Below, in pieces: positions 1-12,353 of a stretch of DNA of 64,000 nt. The position numbers were made by a program, and so were the translations under genes. The notes under the pieces were generated by a model. The model was not told where the DNA came from, did not search any database, and saw only the letters and a list, made by a program, of their open reading frames with translations. The stretch lies in assembly GCA_964036315.1 (NCBI GenBank), contig OZ038507.1:68279232-68343231 (forward strand), given 5' to 3'. Source of the DNA: Acanthosepion esculentum (taxonomy: Eukaryota > Mollusca > Cephalopoda > Sepiida > Sepiidae). Each line of letters begins with the position of its first letter. The stretch's first letter is position 1.

Positions 1-530
1 GGATTTCCATCGTCATAAAAATTCCTTCGTTACAGTGAGGGGTAGGTGAAAGAGGATTAACTCCACCTCACTCGCCCAACCCGAAATACAGATATTCTCG
101 GGGCTAGTAAAAATAAGTCCGGATTAAAATCGCACTAATAACACAAACAAACAAACATCGTCAAAACCCCGTTCTCCTAAATGTACTCTTTGACCACGCG
201 GTAAACTGCTCTTTCGTTTCTTAACTCTGGCGTGGACCTGAATTCTCCTTGGGACAGAGATTTATTCTGTTGTTGTTGGGATTGTTATTATGACAGGGAT
301 ATTTGCTCGATAGATTTCTTACCGTCCGTACACCTGGGGTTGAGATACACGTTTTGTTTAGATGACTGTCGATGGAAATGGGCTTCCTAAAATTATGATT
401 TTGTTACTTTAGGAATAAATAAATAAAATAAAATCAAATAAAATATAAATATTGGTTCTAATTCAAATGTTCACACCGTTAGCTTTTGTACGATGCTAGA
501 AATATCTTAGAAGTCTCTTTTAAGTTTCAG
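1..530. other. no recognisable gene
   Basis: AT-rich sequence with stops in all frames and a short AAATA-type stretch near 415-450. I see no homology to any family described here. Confidence 0.5.
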
Positions 531-800
531 CTTTTTTTTTCTTTTCTCTAAAATTGTTTCACCCCAAGCAAGGCAATAAAGCCACTCAGTTCCAAAGTTG
601 TATATGAGAGAACACGAGAAAAATAAAAAAAATATATTATCAAGGAGAGAGAACTGTAGAATTAAGAAGGCAGAAGATAAACATTGGTATTGCATATAAA
701 TTTTTAAAGACCAAGTTGATTCGAAAGCAGGAATCTCGAAGAGACTTTCACAAGAGAGAACTGCAGGAGAACTGTTAACTAATGTAATCTAATCTCTTTC
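531..800 (-). mobile_element. LINE 3' end, Jockey/CR1-like, 5'-truncated
   Basis: Read on the minus strand it ends in a CTTGGGGTGA-type tail followed by poly-A (poly-T on the plus strand at 531-540). The same tail closes the LINE copies at 6925-7372, 10370-11063, 17129-17330 and 60347-60660. The upstream part resembles the 60.4-kb copy (GAGAACTGTAGAA-type block), so this is the end of an RT protein plus 3'UTR. It is decayed and non-functional. Confidence 0.65.
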
Positions 801-1093
801 TTTTGTGACGTACGGTGGCCGTTAATAATTAAGTATAACTCAAGACTTCAATGTTAAATAAAAACAGTATTTAATTACAATAGCAGATACATATTTAACA
901 AGAACAAAAACGGAAAAGTCAACCAAAGATAATTAAGCATTTTGGTGAATACCTTGTTAGTAGCGCGGCTTGGCTTAACGTGCGGTAAATTCTAAATCAA
1001 AACTGAAATCATCGACCCAAAATAATTCACACTAATTCGACTGGATAGTTCCACTTAATAGTCGCTCAATAATCACGGCAGTCAGTAGCCTGA

Positions 1094-1696
1094 CACCGCT
1101 ATTTATACACCTAGCGGAAAACATATATTAATAAATCCAGACTGTCACGCTTGAACATATGTGTCGGTAGTTACTCATTTTCTTCCTGTTTGACAGTAAT
1201 ATTTTTTTGTGAAAAAGTAAAATTATCAAAACACAGAAAAAATAAAATAAGAAGTTGTTATGTCGTTAAGCAAACAAAGCAAACCAAACCGTTTACTTAG
1301 CGATAATTTTCTTTGAAAACAAATTATGAATCTATGGCTTAAATATCAAGGTAGACTGGGATCTCTTGCTTTGAACTTGTAAACCGTTTAGGAAACGGAA
1401 AAAAATTCAAAACCATCTTAAAGAAGGAAGTATTTCGTCAAGCTATATTGTCTTAGACTCACAACTGTTTGTTATGGCTGCAGTACATGTGGTTCCCTTG
1501 TGATCTTAAATGGGTTAGAGGACACGTGACGTTATGTAACATGTACTGAAATCATTTCTCTCGTTTGAAGTAATGCAGTCGATAATGGCTTCTTACATAG
1601 TTTCTTAGCACTTTGCGAAACTAATTTAAATTCTTCTATCGCCGCCAATGAATTCTCTGCTCAAGGCTATCATGCCTTTTTGTCTAAAACATACAT
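1094..1696. repeat. ~600-bp dispersed duplication, copy 1
   Basis: Starts at CACCGCTATTTATACACC and ends at TGTCTAAAACATACAT. It is nearly identical along its whole length to 32618-33240, about 31.5 kb away. Copy 1 lacks about 22 bp (TTCGGCATTAAATGACCCAT) that copy 2 has near 32774. No reading frame is conserved. It may be an unclassified mobile element or a segmental copy. Confidence 0.85.
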
Positions 1697-2079
1697 GTGT
1701 TTTTGTGCATAGAAATAAGAGGTCCTTACTAGATTAAATATTAGTTACATTTTATATGTTTATGCTAAATTTGTAACCTGTAGGTGATGCTACTTGCTTT
1801 GTCAAATTATCTTTAATACACATCGGTTCTCTTATAAATACCCTTCGTTTTTAATTTGCCCCCCCCCCATCATTTTTTCCTCTCTCTCTCATCTTCAGGA
1901 TTTTAAATTTAGATCTTATCGTCTTTTATTGTGCGTAGTGTCACCACAAATGTATACACACGTTTCCGGTGTCTGTTTTTTTTATTTTAATGTAGGTCAG
2001 CGATTCGGTGACGAATTATGTATCGAAAAATAATTCATATTTATCTGTATCTCACTCAATTAAACCGTTATTTAACTCC
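1697..2079. other. no recognisable feature
   Basis: AT-rich DNA with a C10 run near 1860 and pyrimidine-rich stretches. The open frame at 1794-2033 has no family resemblance. Confidence 0.5.
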
Positions 2080-2424
2080 TCTCTTTAAAACTTCTCTCTG
2101 TTAAATTTTAATCCCATCTTCACCTGTAGACCTTCCTGTTCTTCTTTCTTCTATTACACCCCCCTCTCTAGAGCTTTTATACATCTCACTTTCAAACTTG
2201 TTTCCCACACCCACACACACACTCTCACTAAAATTTTGTTTTTTATACTCGAGGTTATATTTTCCGATTTCTTTTTGAATTTGTAGATCTGATGAATTGG
2301 ATCGTGATTACGATTCCAATGTAATAAATTATAACCATGGAATATTAGTGTTTGAGCATTTTTATTATATTATTACTCTGTCCTGGACATTGAGTTCTAC
2401 CTGGATTCTATCCTCTTGGAAATT

Positions 2425-2427
<3 letters not shown>
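2080..2427 (+). repeat. interspersed repeat, PLE-tail-like, inverted copy at 12.5-12.8 kb
   Basis: Matches 12515-12830 in the opposite orientation over about 320 bp. Shorter copies of the terminal part (ATTCCATGG...CTTGGAAATTT) lie at 51090-51170 and 51426-51515, the latter directly before a PLE C-terminus. The translation near 2300-2370 includes NVINYNHGILVF, which resembles the PLE C-terminal NNINFEHGHNILTVF at 51.7 kb. PLE origin is therefore an inference. It ends in a (TA)n array. Confidence 0.6.
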
Positions 2428-3113
<686 letters not shown>

Positions 3114-3142
3114 ACCGTCGGATCTACATCCACACATTTGCT

Positions 3143-3145
<3 letters not shown>

Positions 3146-3203
<58 letters not shown>
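3146..3203. repeat. (TA)n array
   Basis: About 58 bp of pure TA between CTTACA and the left arm of a foldback element (TATGAAATGGAC). Confidence 0.98.
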
Positions 3204-3206
<3 letters not shown>

Positions 3207-3365
3207 GAAATGGACTAAGTCCGACAATTATTTTAATATATTTTCTGCTTATACGTTAATCTTATACATACAAATATTTAAGTTAATGCTCTGTTTATAA
3301 TAAACAGTATTAGAAACATTTACCGGATTGAATCTTACAATCATATCACTCGATACAGAGCAGTA
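3203..3365 (+). mobile_element. foldback family FB1, left arm only
   Basis: Begins TATGAAATGGACTAAGTCC and carries ATTTAAGTTAATGCTCTG, TAATAAACAGTATTA and a CATTTACCGG motif, as in the fuller copies at 29859-30312, 42562-42992 and 46515-47165. The opposite arm and the tRNA-like core are missing. Confidence 0.75.
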
Positions 3366-3379
3366 AATCGATTATGTAA

Positions 3380-3600
3380 CAAGGGGTAGCATTATTAAGG
3401 AGCGAGAACTGTAGAAGATTAATCAGCAAAACAGTAGATAACGATTTTCAAAAAGCAAAGTTCACTGGAAATCATGGAGCCAGAAGCGAGTTCCACATGC
3501 GAGAAGTGCGAGAAAAAAACCTGTTAGCATAGAACTTACATATAACCAATTCAACTGTGAATTGATGAAGCCTTTCCTCGCATCTAATCTTCTTCTTTTA
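3380..3600 (-). mobile_element. Jockey/CR1-like LINE fragment
   Basis: The minus-strand translation contains RTSRMWNSLLAP followed by FPVNF, the C-terminal signature seen in Jockey/CR1-type RT proteins. It overlaps the same part of the element as 60347-60660. It is broken by stops and truncated at both ends. Confidence 0.65.
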
Positions 3601-4100
3601 TGTGCCGTGTCCCTTCCAGAAGCAGGTGATCATGTTTCTCCACTTCTTCCTATTCCTTATAGTTCTCAATATGTTTTGTCGTTTGGCTGCTTCAGCTAGA
3701 CCATTTTCTGTTATCCACTTGCTTAAGCCCGCTAGGTATGTCACGCGTTGCTTTCCTTTGTCTCCTTATCCCTCTAACCGCCCTGTGAGTATCAGATTCT
3801 CCAACCCCTCCTTTCTCATTACGTGTCCTAGAAATTAGCTACCTCTTCTTGATGTTAAGTATAAGCTTCCTCCTTGTTCTCATCCTCTCCAAAACCTCAT
3901 CATTGCTCACGCGTTCGGTCCATGGTGTCCTTATCATCCTTCTGTAGAACCCTACTTCCGCTGCCTCAAGTCTCTTCATCATCTTTAATGAGACCTTCCA
4001 ACATTCTCTCCCGTAAAGGAGGGCAGATATCACGAAGTTTTAAATGCATAAAGTTTAGGTACCATAGCGAAGAGATCATGCGAACTTTCCTTCTTTTTTT
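3600..4100 (-). pseudogene. LINE RT C-terminus (RTE-like, GRECW type)
   Basis: The minus strand reads LLYGRECWKVS, EAAEVGFYRRMIRTPWTERVSNDEVLERM, then a degraded GKQR-like and EGTRH end. This is the region downstream of the RT domain in a LINE group common in invertebrates. 4036-4100 adds a short Jockey-type piece (LFAMVPKLYAFK). Relatives lie at 37016-37216 with 38694-39065, and at 43760-43850. Frameshifts and stops make it non-functional. Confidence 0.7.
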
Positions 4101-4139
4101 TTTTTTCGTTGTCGTTAACGGTTAGGTCAGATTCGGACC

Positions 4140-5250
4140 TCTTCAACAAATTTTAACCAAATACAATAAAAGCCGACATACATACATACAGGCTGGAATT
4201 TTATATATCAGGTAACGGGCACATTGCACAAAAAGCAACGTTTATGTCGGTAAACAAATCAATATCCCTCGACTTTTATTAGTGTGACTTTCTTTTTGGG
4301 CTTTGATATTTCCTGTCGCTTGTGTAATAAATGCCTCACTTGAATCATTCTTTGTGAATGCGAGAGTTTCCAATTGAAGCTCATGCGATAACCCGAGAGG
4401 AACAAATATTTACATAAATAAATCTCTTTGTACAGCACCTGTTAGTTCATTCGTTTTATGTCCTGTGAACCGGCAAGTAAAGTATCTGAAAAATTGGGTA
4501 AGGACACACCAATTTTGAAATTTTTATTTGTCAGAGTAAAGACTTGCTGATGGCAGCCGATCGATTTTTAATACCGGTCGTGTTCTCAGAAAAATAGGGA
4601 TTTTGTTTCAGTAACAAAGGGTGTTTCATTAAGACGGATTATATATAAGGGTGTTTCGTTAAGACGGATCAAAGTCAGCAGTAGATAAATCAGTGTTATT
4701 GGCGAAAGTAGTTGAAAGCATGCAATCGCATTCAAAATATATTTAGTTGAAGACATAAAATTATGTTCAAAATATTTAGATTTTGGAATTAAATAACCCA
4801 TAGAGATTGATATGGCGCTAAACAAAATCACCCAACCAACCACCATGTAAGATGTCTTTCATGAATTCCTTAAAGAAACCAAACTGTGTTCCAAAATATA
4901 ACTTCAACAAAACTACAACATAAGATACACATATAATCGCCACTAGTAATTGTGTCTATACAAACATGTATATGCACAAAAGCTGAACATCATCTACCAT
5001 GTATTCAATTGTGAAAGCAGAATAACATATTTTTTTATTAATTCGGATCTCCTCCCAAAATTAAATTTCGGCATTAAATGGCCCATAAGTTGTCGATATG
5101 CCGTTAAACAAACCACTCAAATCAATTCTATATTATACATGTTTACCATGGCTTCAGGTTTCATTCTAATTCCAGATTATAATTTCTGTTTTGAAAAGTG
5201 CCATTTCTCGGAACAATTGATAGAACGTAAATTCTTCATATAAATTAACG
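4140..5250. other. mostly unassigned; tails of the TGCCGT-AAAC family
   Basis: No gene seen. 4619-4672 carries a 21-bp motif twice (GGGTGTTTCGTTAAGACGGA). 4785-4845 and 5070-5130 match the CCCAT...GTTGATATG...AAACAAA end of the repeat family best seen at 47510-48320. Confidence 0.5.
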
Positions 5251-5584
5251 TTTACATTGGTCAACACGATTTTTGGTGCCAAGAAACAAACACGTTTTTA
5301 GCTAATAATTTGATGGTGCTATTTCCGAAAATGACCTTAGATCAAGCTTTCTAAGATTATCTGTGAATGTCTACCTTTTTTAAGTGTAAATCGCACTTGT
5401 AAAATGAAATTTAGCTTCTAAATTATTTTGACGGCCAATCACAAAACTGTCCTCTCCATTGAGCTTCTGGGTACATCTCTCATTGTTTAGAAATGATAAC
5501 ATTAGTCAACACAATTTTTGGTTCCAAGAAGCAAAACACATTTTTTGGCTAATTTGATGGTGCTGATTCTGAAAATTACCTTAG
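5251..5584. repeat. direct duplication of ~85 bp, ~250 bp apart
   Basis: 5251-5340 and 5501-5584 share GTCAACAC-ATTTTTGG, CCAAGAA and TTTGATGGTGCT through to ACCTTAG, with scattered differences. Probably an old tandem duplication. Confidence 0.75.
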
Positions 5585-6225
5585 TTTTTCATGGTTAGCT
5601 ACCATTTTTGCTATACTGAAATTGCTCATTTTTTGAAAAAGATCAATTTACGATCTTGGCTGAACGCAAAATTTAGTTAATAAAGGTCATAAGAAACCCA
5701 TCAATTTTCAGTTAGGCCAAGCAGTTTATGTCAGCTACCTGAAATAAACTATTTTTGTAAGAAAAAAAAAGGATTTTTGAGTTAAAACTTTTGAAATAGA
5801 AAATACCGAATTTTTCCAATTTATCGCCAAAATTCAAATTAACTGATAAGCTTTACTATTCACACGCTTTAGTAAACCTGATGACATCAAAAAAAAAATT
5901 AAATCCTAAAATCTTCGGTTTGATATTCATAAATTTATCCCATCATTTTTATCCCTTCACTATGGAAGGAAACCAAGCATATTGTGAGCATTTTGTTTTC
6001 ATAGTTGGAAAGAAACTCCAATTAAAGACATCCCAATTAAATGCACCTATTCCATTGTACATGATATGCATTATGAAGATGGTTTTATCATAACACCTCC
6101 CTCCACGCAGGATTAGGAACATCTAATCACCCCCTCGTCTAAAATAGCCAAAGCGCTGGGGGGGGTCTTTTTCTTTTGTTTTGTCGTTAATTTGAAACTT
6201 CTCGCTCTTTTTAAATTTCTCTCTG
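5585..6225. other. no recognisable feature
   Basis: AT-rich DNA. The open frame at 5881-6093 has no recognisable domain. Confidence 0.45.
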
Positions 6226-6410
6226 TTTTGAAGCTGCTTTTTGAACGCGTTCGAATGTGATGGAGTTTCCAGTTTGAAGAAGGCCGGAGCGTACAACCGC
6301 CGAAACGTTGTAATAAATATGGCGACAATGATGAGGACAATAGTCCGAATAATGTAAATAATGTACATAATACCTCATCTCAGAAATGTAGACAGATACT
6401 CTCCAGTTTG
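6226..6410 (+). repeat. interspersed repeat R1 (AACGTTGTAATAAATATGG family)
   Basis: Contains GAAGAAGGCC...GCCGAAACGTTG followed by GTAATAAATATGG and a conserved stretch to CTCAGAAATGTAGACAG. Other copies lie on the minus strand at 24285-24480 and 60838-61060. The GAAGAAGGCC/GCCGAAAC part forms a hairpin resembling a hammerhead core without a clear helix III. Parent element unknown. Confidence 0.7.
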
Positions 6411-6583
6411 AGTTTTACTGGAGGAGATATTTCTATGAACATGCGTGCAGGGTCTGTTTTGCTTATTGATAAGACCTCGCTGCTCTGCAGACCGATGGTG
6501 GCAACAAAAAAAAAAAACTCAGTGAATGTTTTTCTATTTATGCATGTGTTAATGATATTATGGCATAGATGGTTTCCTTATTA

Positions 6584-6823
6584 TTGGGTTGGTGCGTAAT
6601 TACCAGGCGTTTTTGTGGGCAAGTTATTTATTAATAAAAATTGATGTTTTGTTTATTTGTTTTAATAAAAATATTATTTTTCTTTTCAGGTTAAAAAAAC
6701 TACATATCTATAATTATACGCCCCGGAATAATCATTTAAAAATATTATTTTTGAATTGTTATGTTTCTTTTTTCCATAATAAATATTGTTTTAAAAACGC
6801 TTGATAATTATGCACCAACCCAA
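6584..6823. mobile_element. mariner-type MITE, 240 bp, TA target duplication
   Basis: Ends TTGGGTTGGTGCGTAATTA and its near reverse complement (TAATTATGCACCAACCCAA), flanked on both sides by TA. The interior is AT-rich and non-coding. The end sequence is of the GGTTGGTGC mariner type also seen in the 80-bp element at 63172-63251. Confidence 0.9.
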
Positions 6824-6924
6824 TATTTTTTTGTCTTTTTGGTGTGATCAACCAGAAACACGAATTGAGAAGTTACTATGATTTCTCTTTGAGAAATATT
6901 ACGATAGGTCAATATCATATATAC

Positions 6925-7372
6925 TTTTTTTTTTTTTAAGCTTATCACCCCAAGCAAGGCTGGAAGCCACTAGCACGCAAGGGGTTACAGAAGGTTTGGA
7001 GGAAGAGCAGATAGGAGTAGTAAAGGAGAGGATGTGGAGAAAGATAGTGGATCGATCAAGGCAAGGGGGTTACAGAAGATTTGGAGCGAGAGAAGATAGG
7101 AATGAAAGGTGAAAGGATGTGGAGAAGGGAAGTGGATAGATCAAGGCAACTGACGTTACACTTAAATAGTTGGAGATTGTATTTGTCAGGGAAACAGGAA
7201 TAAGGAAGGGAGTTCCACAGGCGACATGTGCGAGACATGAAGCTATTGGAGTAGAAGAGACGTCTACATCTAACAGTTCCAACGCTGAAAGGGTGGGAAT
7301 GGGATGCCAGCCTCGTAGGACGTTTAAATTCATGAGGCCTAGGAACCAGCGAAAGCAACAGAAAACAAATAA
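6925..7372 (-). mobile_element. Jockey/CR1-like LINE 3' end
   Basis: Minus-strand translation includes SFMSRTCRLWNSLPYSCFP then a degraded YNLQLFKCNV, the RT C-terminus, followed by a 3'UTR and poly-A. It is the closest relative of 10370-11063. An internal tandem of the GGGGTTACAGAAG block (near 6985 and 7065) is visible. 5'-truncated, with frameshifts. Confidence 0.8.
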
Positions 7373-8048
7373 AAAAAAGCTTCTTTTTTTGTTTTCTCCA
7401 AAAATGAGGCATTTCTGTACAGCCAAAACGGTAGCTATCGAAGAAGGTCATTTTCAGATTCAGCGCTCTGAAATTAGCTAAAAAAAGATGCTTTGTGTCT
7501 CGACACCATTTAATTTTTTGTTGTTGACCAGTCTTATCAATTCATAAAATATACTTAAAAATTTATACCTTCTCTACATATTGTTAAAAGAAAGGAAATA
7601 TTCTGATATTATTTGACCAGTGCGGAATATTTCAGAAACGGGTCTTCGCAGAGTCACGATAACGTTGTGACAAAGTTGGGGCAAGCGGCCAGTCTGTGGT
7701 GCGAGATAATAGTTGATTACAACGTCACAGATTCAGCGTAACTGAAACGTTGCAATAACGTTACGAGTCAGCTGGGTAGGTGGAGAGAACTGGTCGTGTG
7801 CTCAGCTACACATCGGCCACTTAGGATGATATTGCCGGTTTTAATCGATGTGTGCCTAGTCATGCCTGTCACAGGTTTTGGCGTTTATTTCGGTTTTGGT
7901 CACGTGACAATTCTTTTGCTGTGTAATTAAACTTCATCTCTCACTTTCTGTTTCTCTCGCGTTTTGCATTCCTCAATTTTCCCATTTGAGTCGAGATGTT
8001 GAAGGTAACATCAATGAATTAAGTGACAAACATTTAGTCATATTAATC
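7373..8048. other. no recognisable feature, more complex sequence
   Basis: Higher GC than its surroundings, with no family match. It could be host unique sequence, but no exon or RNA gene is recognisable. Confidence 0.4.
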
Positions 8049-8051
8049 GTA

Positions 8052-8087
<36 letters not shown>

Positions 8088-8450
8088 ATTCTGGTCCCTA
8101 TCTATCTATCTATCTGTATTTTACTCTGATCATATCTCTCTCTATATATATATATAGATAGATCTGTTTGTCTGTCTCTCTCTTTCTCTCTCTGTCTCTC
8201 TCTCTCTCACTCTCTATATATATATATAATTCTGGTCCCTATCGTTCTATCTATCTATCTATCTATCTATCTGTTTGTCTGTCTCTCTCTGTCTCTCTCT
8301 CTGTCTCTCTCTCTCTATATATATATATATAATTCTGGTCCCTATCTATCTATCTGTATTTTACTCTGATCATATCTCTCTCTCTATATATATATATATA
8401 TATAGATCTGTTTGTCTGTCTCTCTCTTTCTCTCTGTGTCTCTCTCTGTG

Positions 8451-8482
<32 letters not shown>

Positions 8483-8533
8483 ATTCTGGTCCCTATCTAT
8501 CTATCTATCTATCTGTATTTTACTCTGATCATA

Positions 8534-8569
<36 letters not shown>

Positions 8570-8694
8570 GATCTGTTTGTCTGTCTCTCTCTTTCTCTCT
8601 CTGTCTCTCTCTCTGTCTCTCTCTCTCTCTATATATATATATAATTCTGGTCCCTATCTATCTATCTATCTATCTGTATTTTACTCTGATCATA

Positions 8695-8730
<36 letters not shown>

Positions 8731-8756
8731 GATCTGTTTGTCTGTCTCTCTCTTTC

Positions 8757-8811
<55 letters not shown>

Positions 8812-8914
8812 TCTGGTTCTTATCTATCTATCTATCTATCTATCTATCTGTACTTTGCTCTGTTCATCTCTCTCTCTATCTCTCTCTCTCTCTATCTTTC
8901 TGTCGGTCTGTCTC

Positions 8915-8972
<58 letters not shown>
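8049..8972. repeat. higher-order microsatellite array
   Basis: A composite unit, ATTCTGGTCCCTATC + (ATCT)n + GTATTTTACTCTGATCAT + (TC)n + (TA)n + GATCTGTTTGTCTG + (TC)n, recurs six times. ATTCTGG occurs at 8088, 8229, 8332, 8483, 8644 and 8810, so spacing is 103-166 bp. Length varies in the internal microsatellites. The array ends in a long (TA)n then GGGAGAGAG. Confidence 0.95.
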
Positions 8973-8975
<3 letters not shown>

Positions 8976-9843
8976 AGAGAGAGAGAGATAACTGAACAAA
9001 CCTGCAGTTCGAGCAGTTTATCTAATTCTTTTAACCTGATGTACAATATTTTATTGGAAATTTGGAAAAATATATTCAAAATTAAACAGAGAAATCTTGT
9101 CTGTTAAACTCAGTAAAACTTGTTTGGAGGAATAGGTGATTAATAGTTTTGTAAATATATTAATATATTTTTCACAGGAGACCAATATCTGTTTTACCTA
9201 CGTGTACACGAGTACCATAATATAATACCTTATGTAAAAACATGAAAAGTAATTTATTAAACTCCGACAAGAAGGAATATTAAATAATTGCTTGTATAAA
9301 AGTATGCTATGGCGTATTCCGATATGTATTTTTTATTTATTTTTTTTATTTAAACTATTTATATTCGGACTATTGTTCTCATCTTCTTTGTTTTCATCAT
9401 AATCTTTTCGGCGGTTGTGAAACTTCATAACTTGACAAAGAGAGATTTTAAATGATTTTTCCCTTGAAGCAGATCGGCGGGCTAAGAGCCTCAATGCGTG
9501 CTTATCAAACCTGCATCGCATGACGTCGAGGTTGTTTAAAAATAACACAAACTCATCAGATTTCAGTAATAACAGCTGTACATTTTTTTTTTAAATATCA
9601 ATCGTTGTTTTAGTTTACGTAAACGCTAGAGTTGTGAAACATTTCACTTTATCCGTCAGATCAGCCGAAAATAACACATTGTAAAGTTTCAAACAGACGA
9701 TGTTGTTCTGAATTTGCGCCTTCGACACTCAGGACGTTTTAGACAAATTGCTGGCATTGTTTTAATATCAGTACTATATAGACACTGTTTCTATATAAAA
9801 TACTTCCCCCATAACTATGCAAACTTTTAAATAATATAATAAC

Positions 9844-9845
<2 letters not shown>
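8973..9845. other. no recognisable gene
   Basis: AT-rich DNA. The frame at 9333-9548 (minus) lacks family resemblance. Confidence 0.45.

Positions 9846-9900
<55 letters not shown>
9846..9900. repeat. (TA)n array
   Basis: About 54 bp, immediately left of the 54-bp palindrome. Confidence 0.98.
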
Positions 9901-9905
<5 letters not shown>

Positions 9906-9907
<2 letters not shown>

Positions 9908-10055
9908 TTAAAGACATTTTTATGCTTAACATTCTTTATATAGATACAAGTATTTAAGTAAATGCTCTGTTTATAATAAACTTAAATACTTGTATCTATA
10001 TAAAGAATGTTAAGCATAAAAATGTCTTTAAATAATTTTCGGACTTTGTCCATTT
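9906..10055. mobile_element. FB1 foldback with perfect 54-bp arms
   Basis: 9906-9959 and 9980-10033 are exact reverse complements, with a 20-bp spacer that includes CTCTGTTTATAATAA. The arms are the ATTTAAAGACATTTTTATG...AAGTATTTAAGT part of FB1. GGACTTTGTCCATTTCATAA follows at the right. The tRNA-like core is absent. Both sides are (TA)n. Confidence 0.9.
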
Positions 10056-10056
10056 C

Positions 10057-10061
<5 letters not shown>

Positions 10062-10126
<65 letters not shown>
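10062..10126. repeat. (TA)n array
   Basis: About 64 bp, right of the FB1 palindrome. Confidence 0.98.
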
Positions 10127-10127
<1 letters not shown>

Positions 10128-10369
10128 CAAGTGCTAAGTTACACCAATTTTGGTAGAAGCATAAGTGCTAGTATAGAATAGATTTATGTTGGGTGCGCGT
10201 GCAGGTTTAGTTAAAGTGTTAGTAACGGTATGGGATTAGTATTTAAAGCGTATAACATATTTGGATTAAACTCTGCAAAAAGGAAGCCAGCTTACCGAGT
10301 TAGGAATCCCCGGGAAGTAACTCGAGTCTAAACCGGATGAAGTAAAAAGACAACAGTATATAGGAGCGT

Positions 10370-11063
10370 GAAAAGCCTTTTTTCATTGGCTGACGTTTAA
10401 GTCTATAAGTCTACCATTCGACCTTGCATGGAGTATTGCTGCCATTTATGGTCTGGGGCCCCTGCGTGTTGCCTCAGGGTCTTTGATAAGATCCAGAGAC
10501 GGATATGCAATGTGATTGGCCCTGATCTGTCATCTCGTCTGCAGTCGCTCTCTCACAGACGCGACGTTCATCGCTCTGCCTTTTCTACAAGTACTTCCAC
10601 GGTAATTGCTCTGAGGAGTTGCTTCGCTTGTCCCTAAGCCTCGTGAATTTAAGCGTCCTACGAGGCTGGCATCCCGTTCCCACCCCTTCACCATTGAAAC
10701 TGTTTGATGTAGACGTCTTTTCTACTCCAATAGCTTCATGTCTCGCACATCTCGCCTATGGAACTCCCTTCCCTATTACTGTTTCCCTGACAAATACAAT
10801 CTCCAACGGTTTAAGTGTAGCGTCAATCATCATCTCCAATTGCCTTGATCTATCCACTTCCTGACATCTTTCATTCCTATCTGCTCTCGCTCTATATCTT
10901 CCGTAACCCCCCTGCCTCGATCGACCCTCCGTCCTTCTCTTTCTCCACATACCTTCCTTTACCACTCCTATCTGCTCTTCCTCCAACCCTTCTGTAACCC
11001 CATGCGTGGTGATAGTGGCCACCGGCCTTGCTTGGGGTGATACGCTTAAAAAAAAAAAAACAA
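10370..11063 (+). mobile_element. Jockey/CR1-like LINE 3' end with poly-A
   Basis: Reads YKSTIRPCMEYCCHLW, DKIQRRICNVIGPDL, LSHRRDV, then SCLAHLAYGTPFP-type text in a shifted frame (RLWNSLP region), a 3'UTR ending CTTGGGGTGATACGCTT and A12. The RT catalytic boxes are absent because the element is 5'-truncated. This is the best-preserved 3' end of the family here. At least two frameshifts lie between 10570 and 10760. Confidence 0.85.
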
Positions 11064-11652
11064 CAACAAAAAAAAACTGACGTATTTCAATAAGACGATT
11101 GGACTCCTAGCTATGTCAGAACAATTTTTGTAATGTCGTTGCTGAGTATATAGGGCGGACACGTCTTAGATTGGAAACGAGAATGGGCCAACACGTCTCT
11201 AAACATATCAGATTACTTTTAAGTAATCATACTCGTGTGTTGCAGTCGGCACACGTTTCCGCAATTGGGCAACACCTTTTAGAAAAATGATATATGCTCG
11301 TCACGTTTTACGACGGACACATTTTCTATTCTGCATACAGGCAGATCCAAATACCCTTTGGCCATTTGTCTTAAATTGCAGCAAATATCTCTGTGTAGAC
11401 AAAAGGACAATTTTTGCGATCTTTAAACTTGTTTGGAGGAATGTGAGCGATTATTTAATTGTTTTATGCTCTGATTGGTTCATCTATCAACTCTTGTAAG
11501 TTTACGTGATTATTTTAAACATAAAATTATTTACTTTCTTAAGTTTACGCATTTATATTAATCGCAAATTTTTAGACGAGTCACAGCCTTATCTCTGAAA
11601 ATTTTCTGGCATATTTACATTCTAATTAAATGAGCATAAAATTGTGTTTCTT

Positions 11653-11655
<3 letters not shown>
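11064..11655. other. no recognisable feature
   Basis: AT-rich, with short frames and no homology. 11110-11290 is more complex but unassigned. Confidence 0.4.

Positions 11656-11723
<68 letters not shown>
11656..11723. repeat. (TA)n array
   Basis: About 68 bp, at the left edge of a Tc1-like remnant. Confidence 0.98.
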
Positions 11724-11725
<2 letters not shown>

Positions 11726-12353
11726 GGCTGTGATGTCAAATGTGTCCAAATCCTGTAATAGCATAATCATCCATCCCACAAAATGTTTTATATCTAAAAA
11801 GCCAAAAAACAATTCAGTATCTTTTTTGCAAGTTTTCAGATAAGACGTTTAGCCATCTTGACAGAATTTGTCGTAATTATCACTAAAAACCCTTTCAGTT
11901 ATTCATCTAGAAAGAGAGCCGGTTAGAACTGTTTTGTGTAAGATCCACTATATTCCGAACTGAGCAATGGTGCGAGGAAAAGATTATTTAAGACTTCAGT
12001 AGTAGTACCAACATTCATACGCTGGCTTCCATCTTCAACAACCATCAAGAGAACGGTGAATAATTAAAAAAAAAAAAGACGAAACGGTCGAGAGGAAAAG
12101 CAGATCAGGAGGTCACAACAGGAAGAGGGATCATCATTTCAACTTAGAGCTAAAGAGATCAATTAGAAAAGATCCAACTCAATCCATTAGACGGTTGGCA
12201 CGTGAGAAAGGAGTTTCAGTATGATATTCCAAAGAGCAGCGAAAAAAGACTGAAAAGGAAACCGCAAGTGAAACTCGTGAGGCACCTTGATACTCCAAGA
12301 GAGAAGGTTAGAGAGGACGAAGATCATCTTCAATAAGTTGAAAAATGACCTGG

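Noticed and set aside
2290..2330. CTGATGAATTGG with an ATTGGA/TTCCAAT hairpin as a hammerhead
   Set aside because: The hairpin is real, but GAAA is absent after it.
6280..6312. GAAGAAGGCC...GCCGAAACGTTG in repeat R1 as a ribozyme
   Set aside because: Resembles the core but has no acceptable helix III and no paired helix I in two of the three copies; kept only as a repeat.
7373..8048. Conserved host exon in the more complex sequence
   Set aside because: No frame longer than expected and no recognisable domain or splice pattern.
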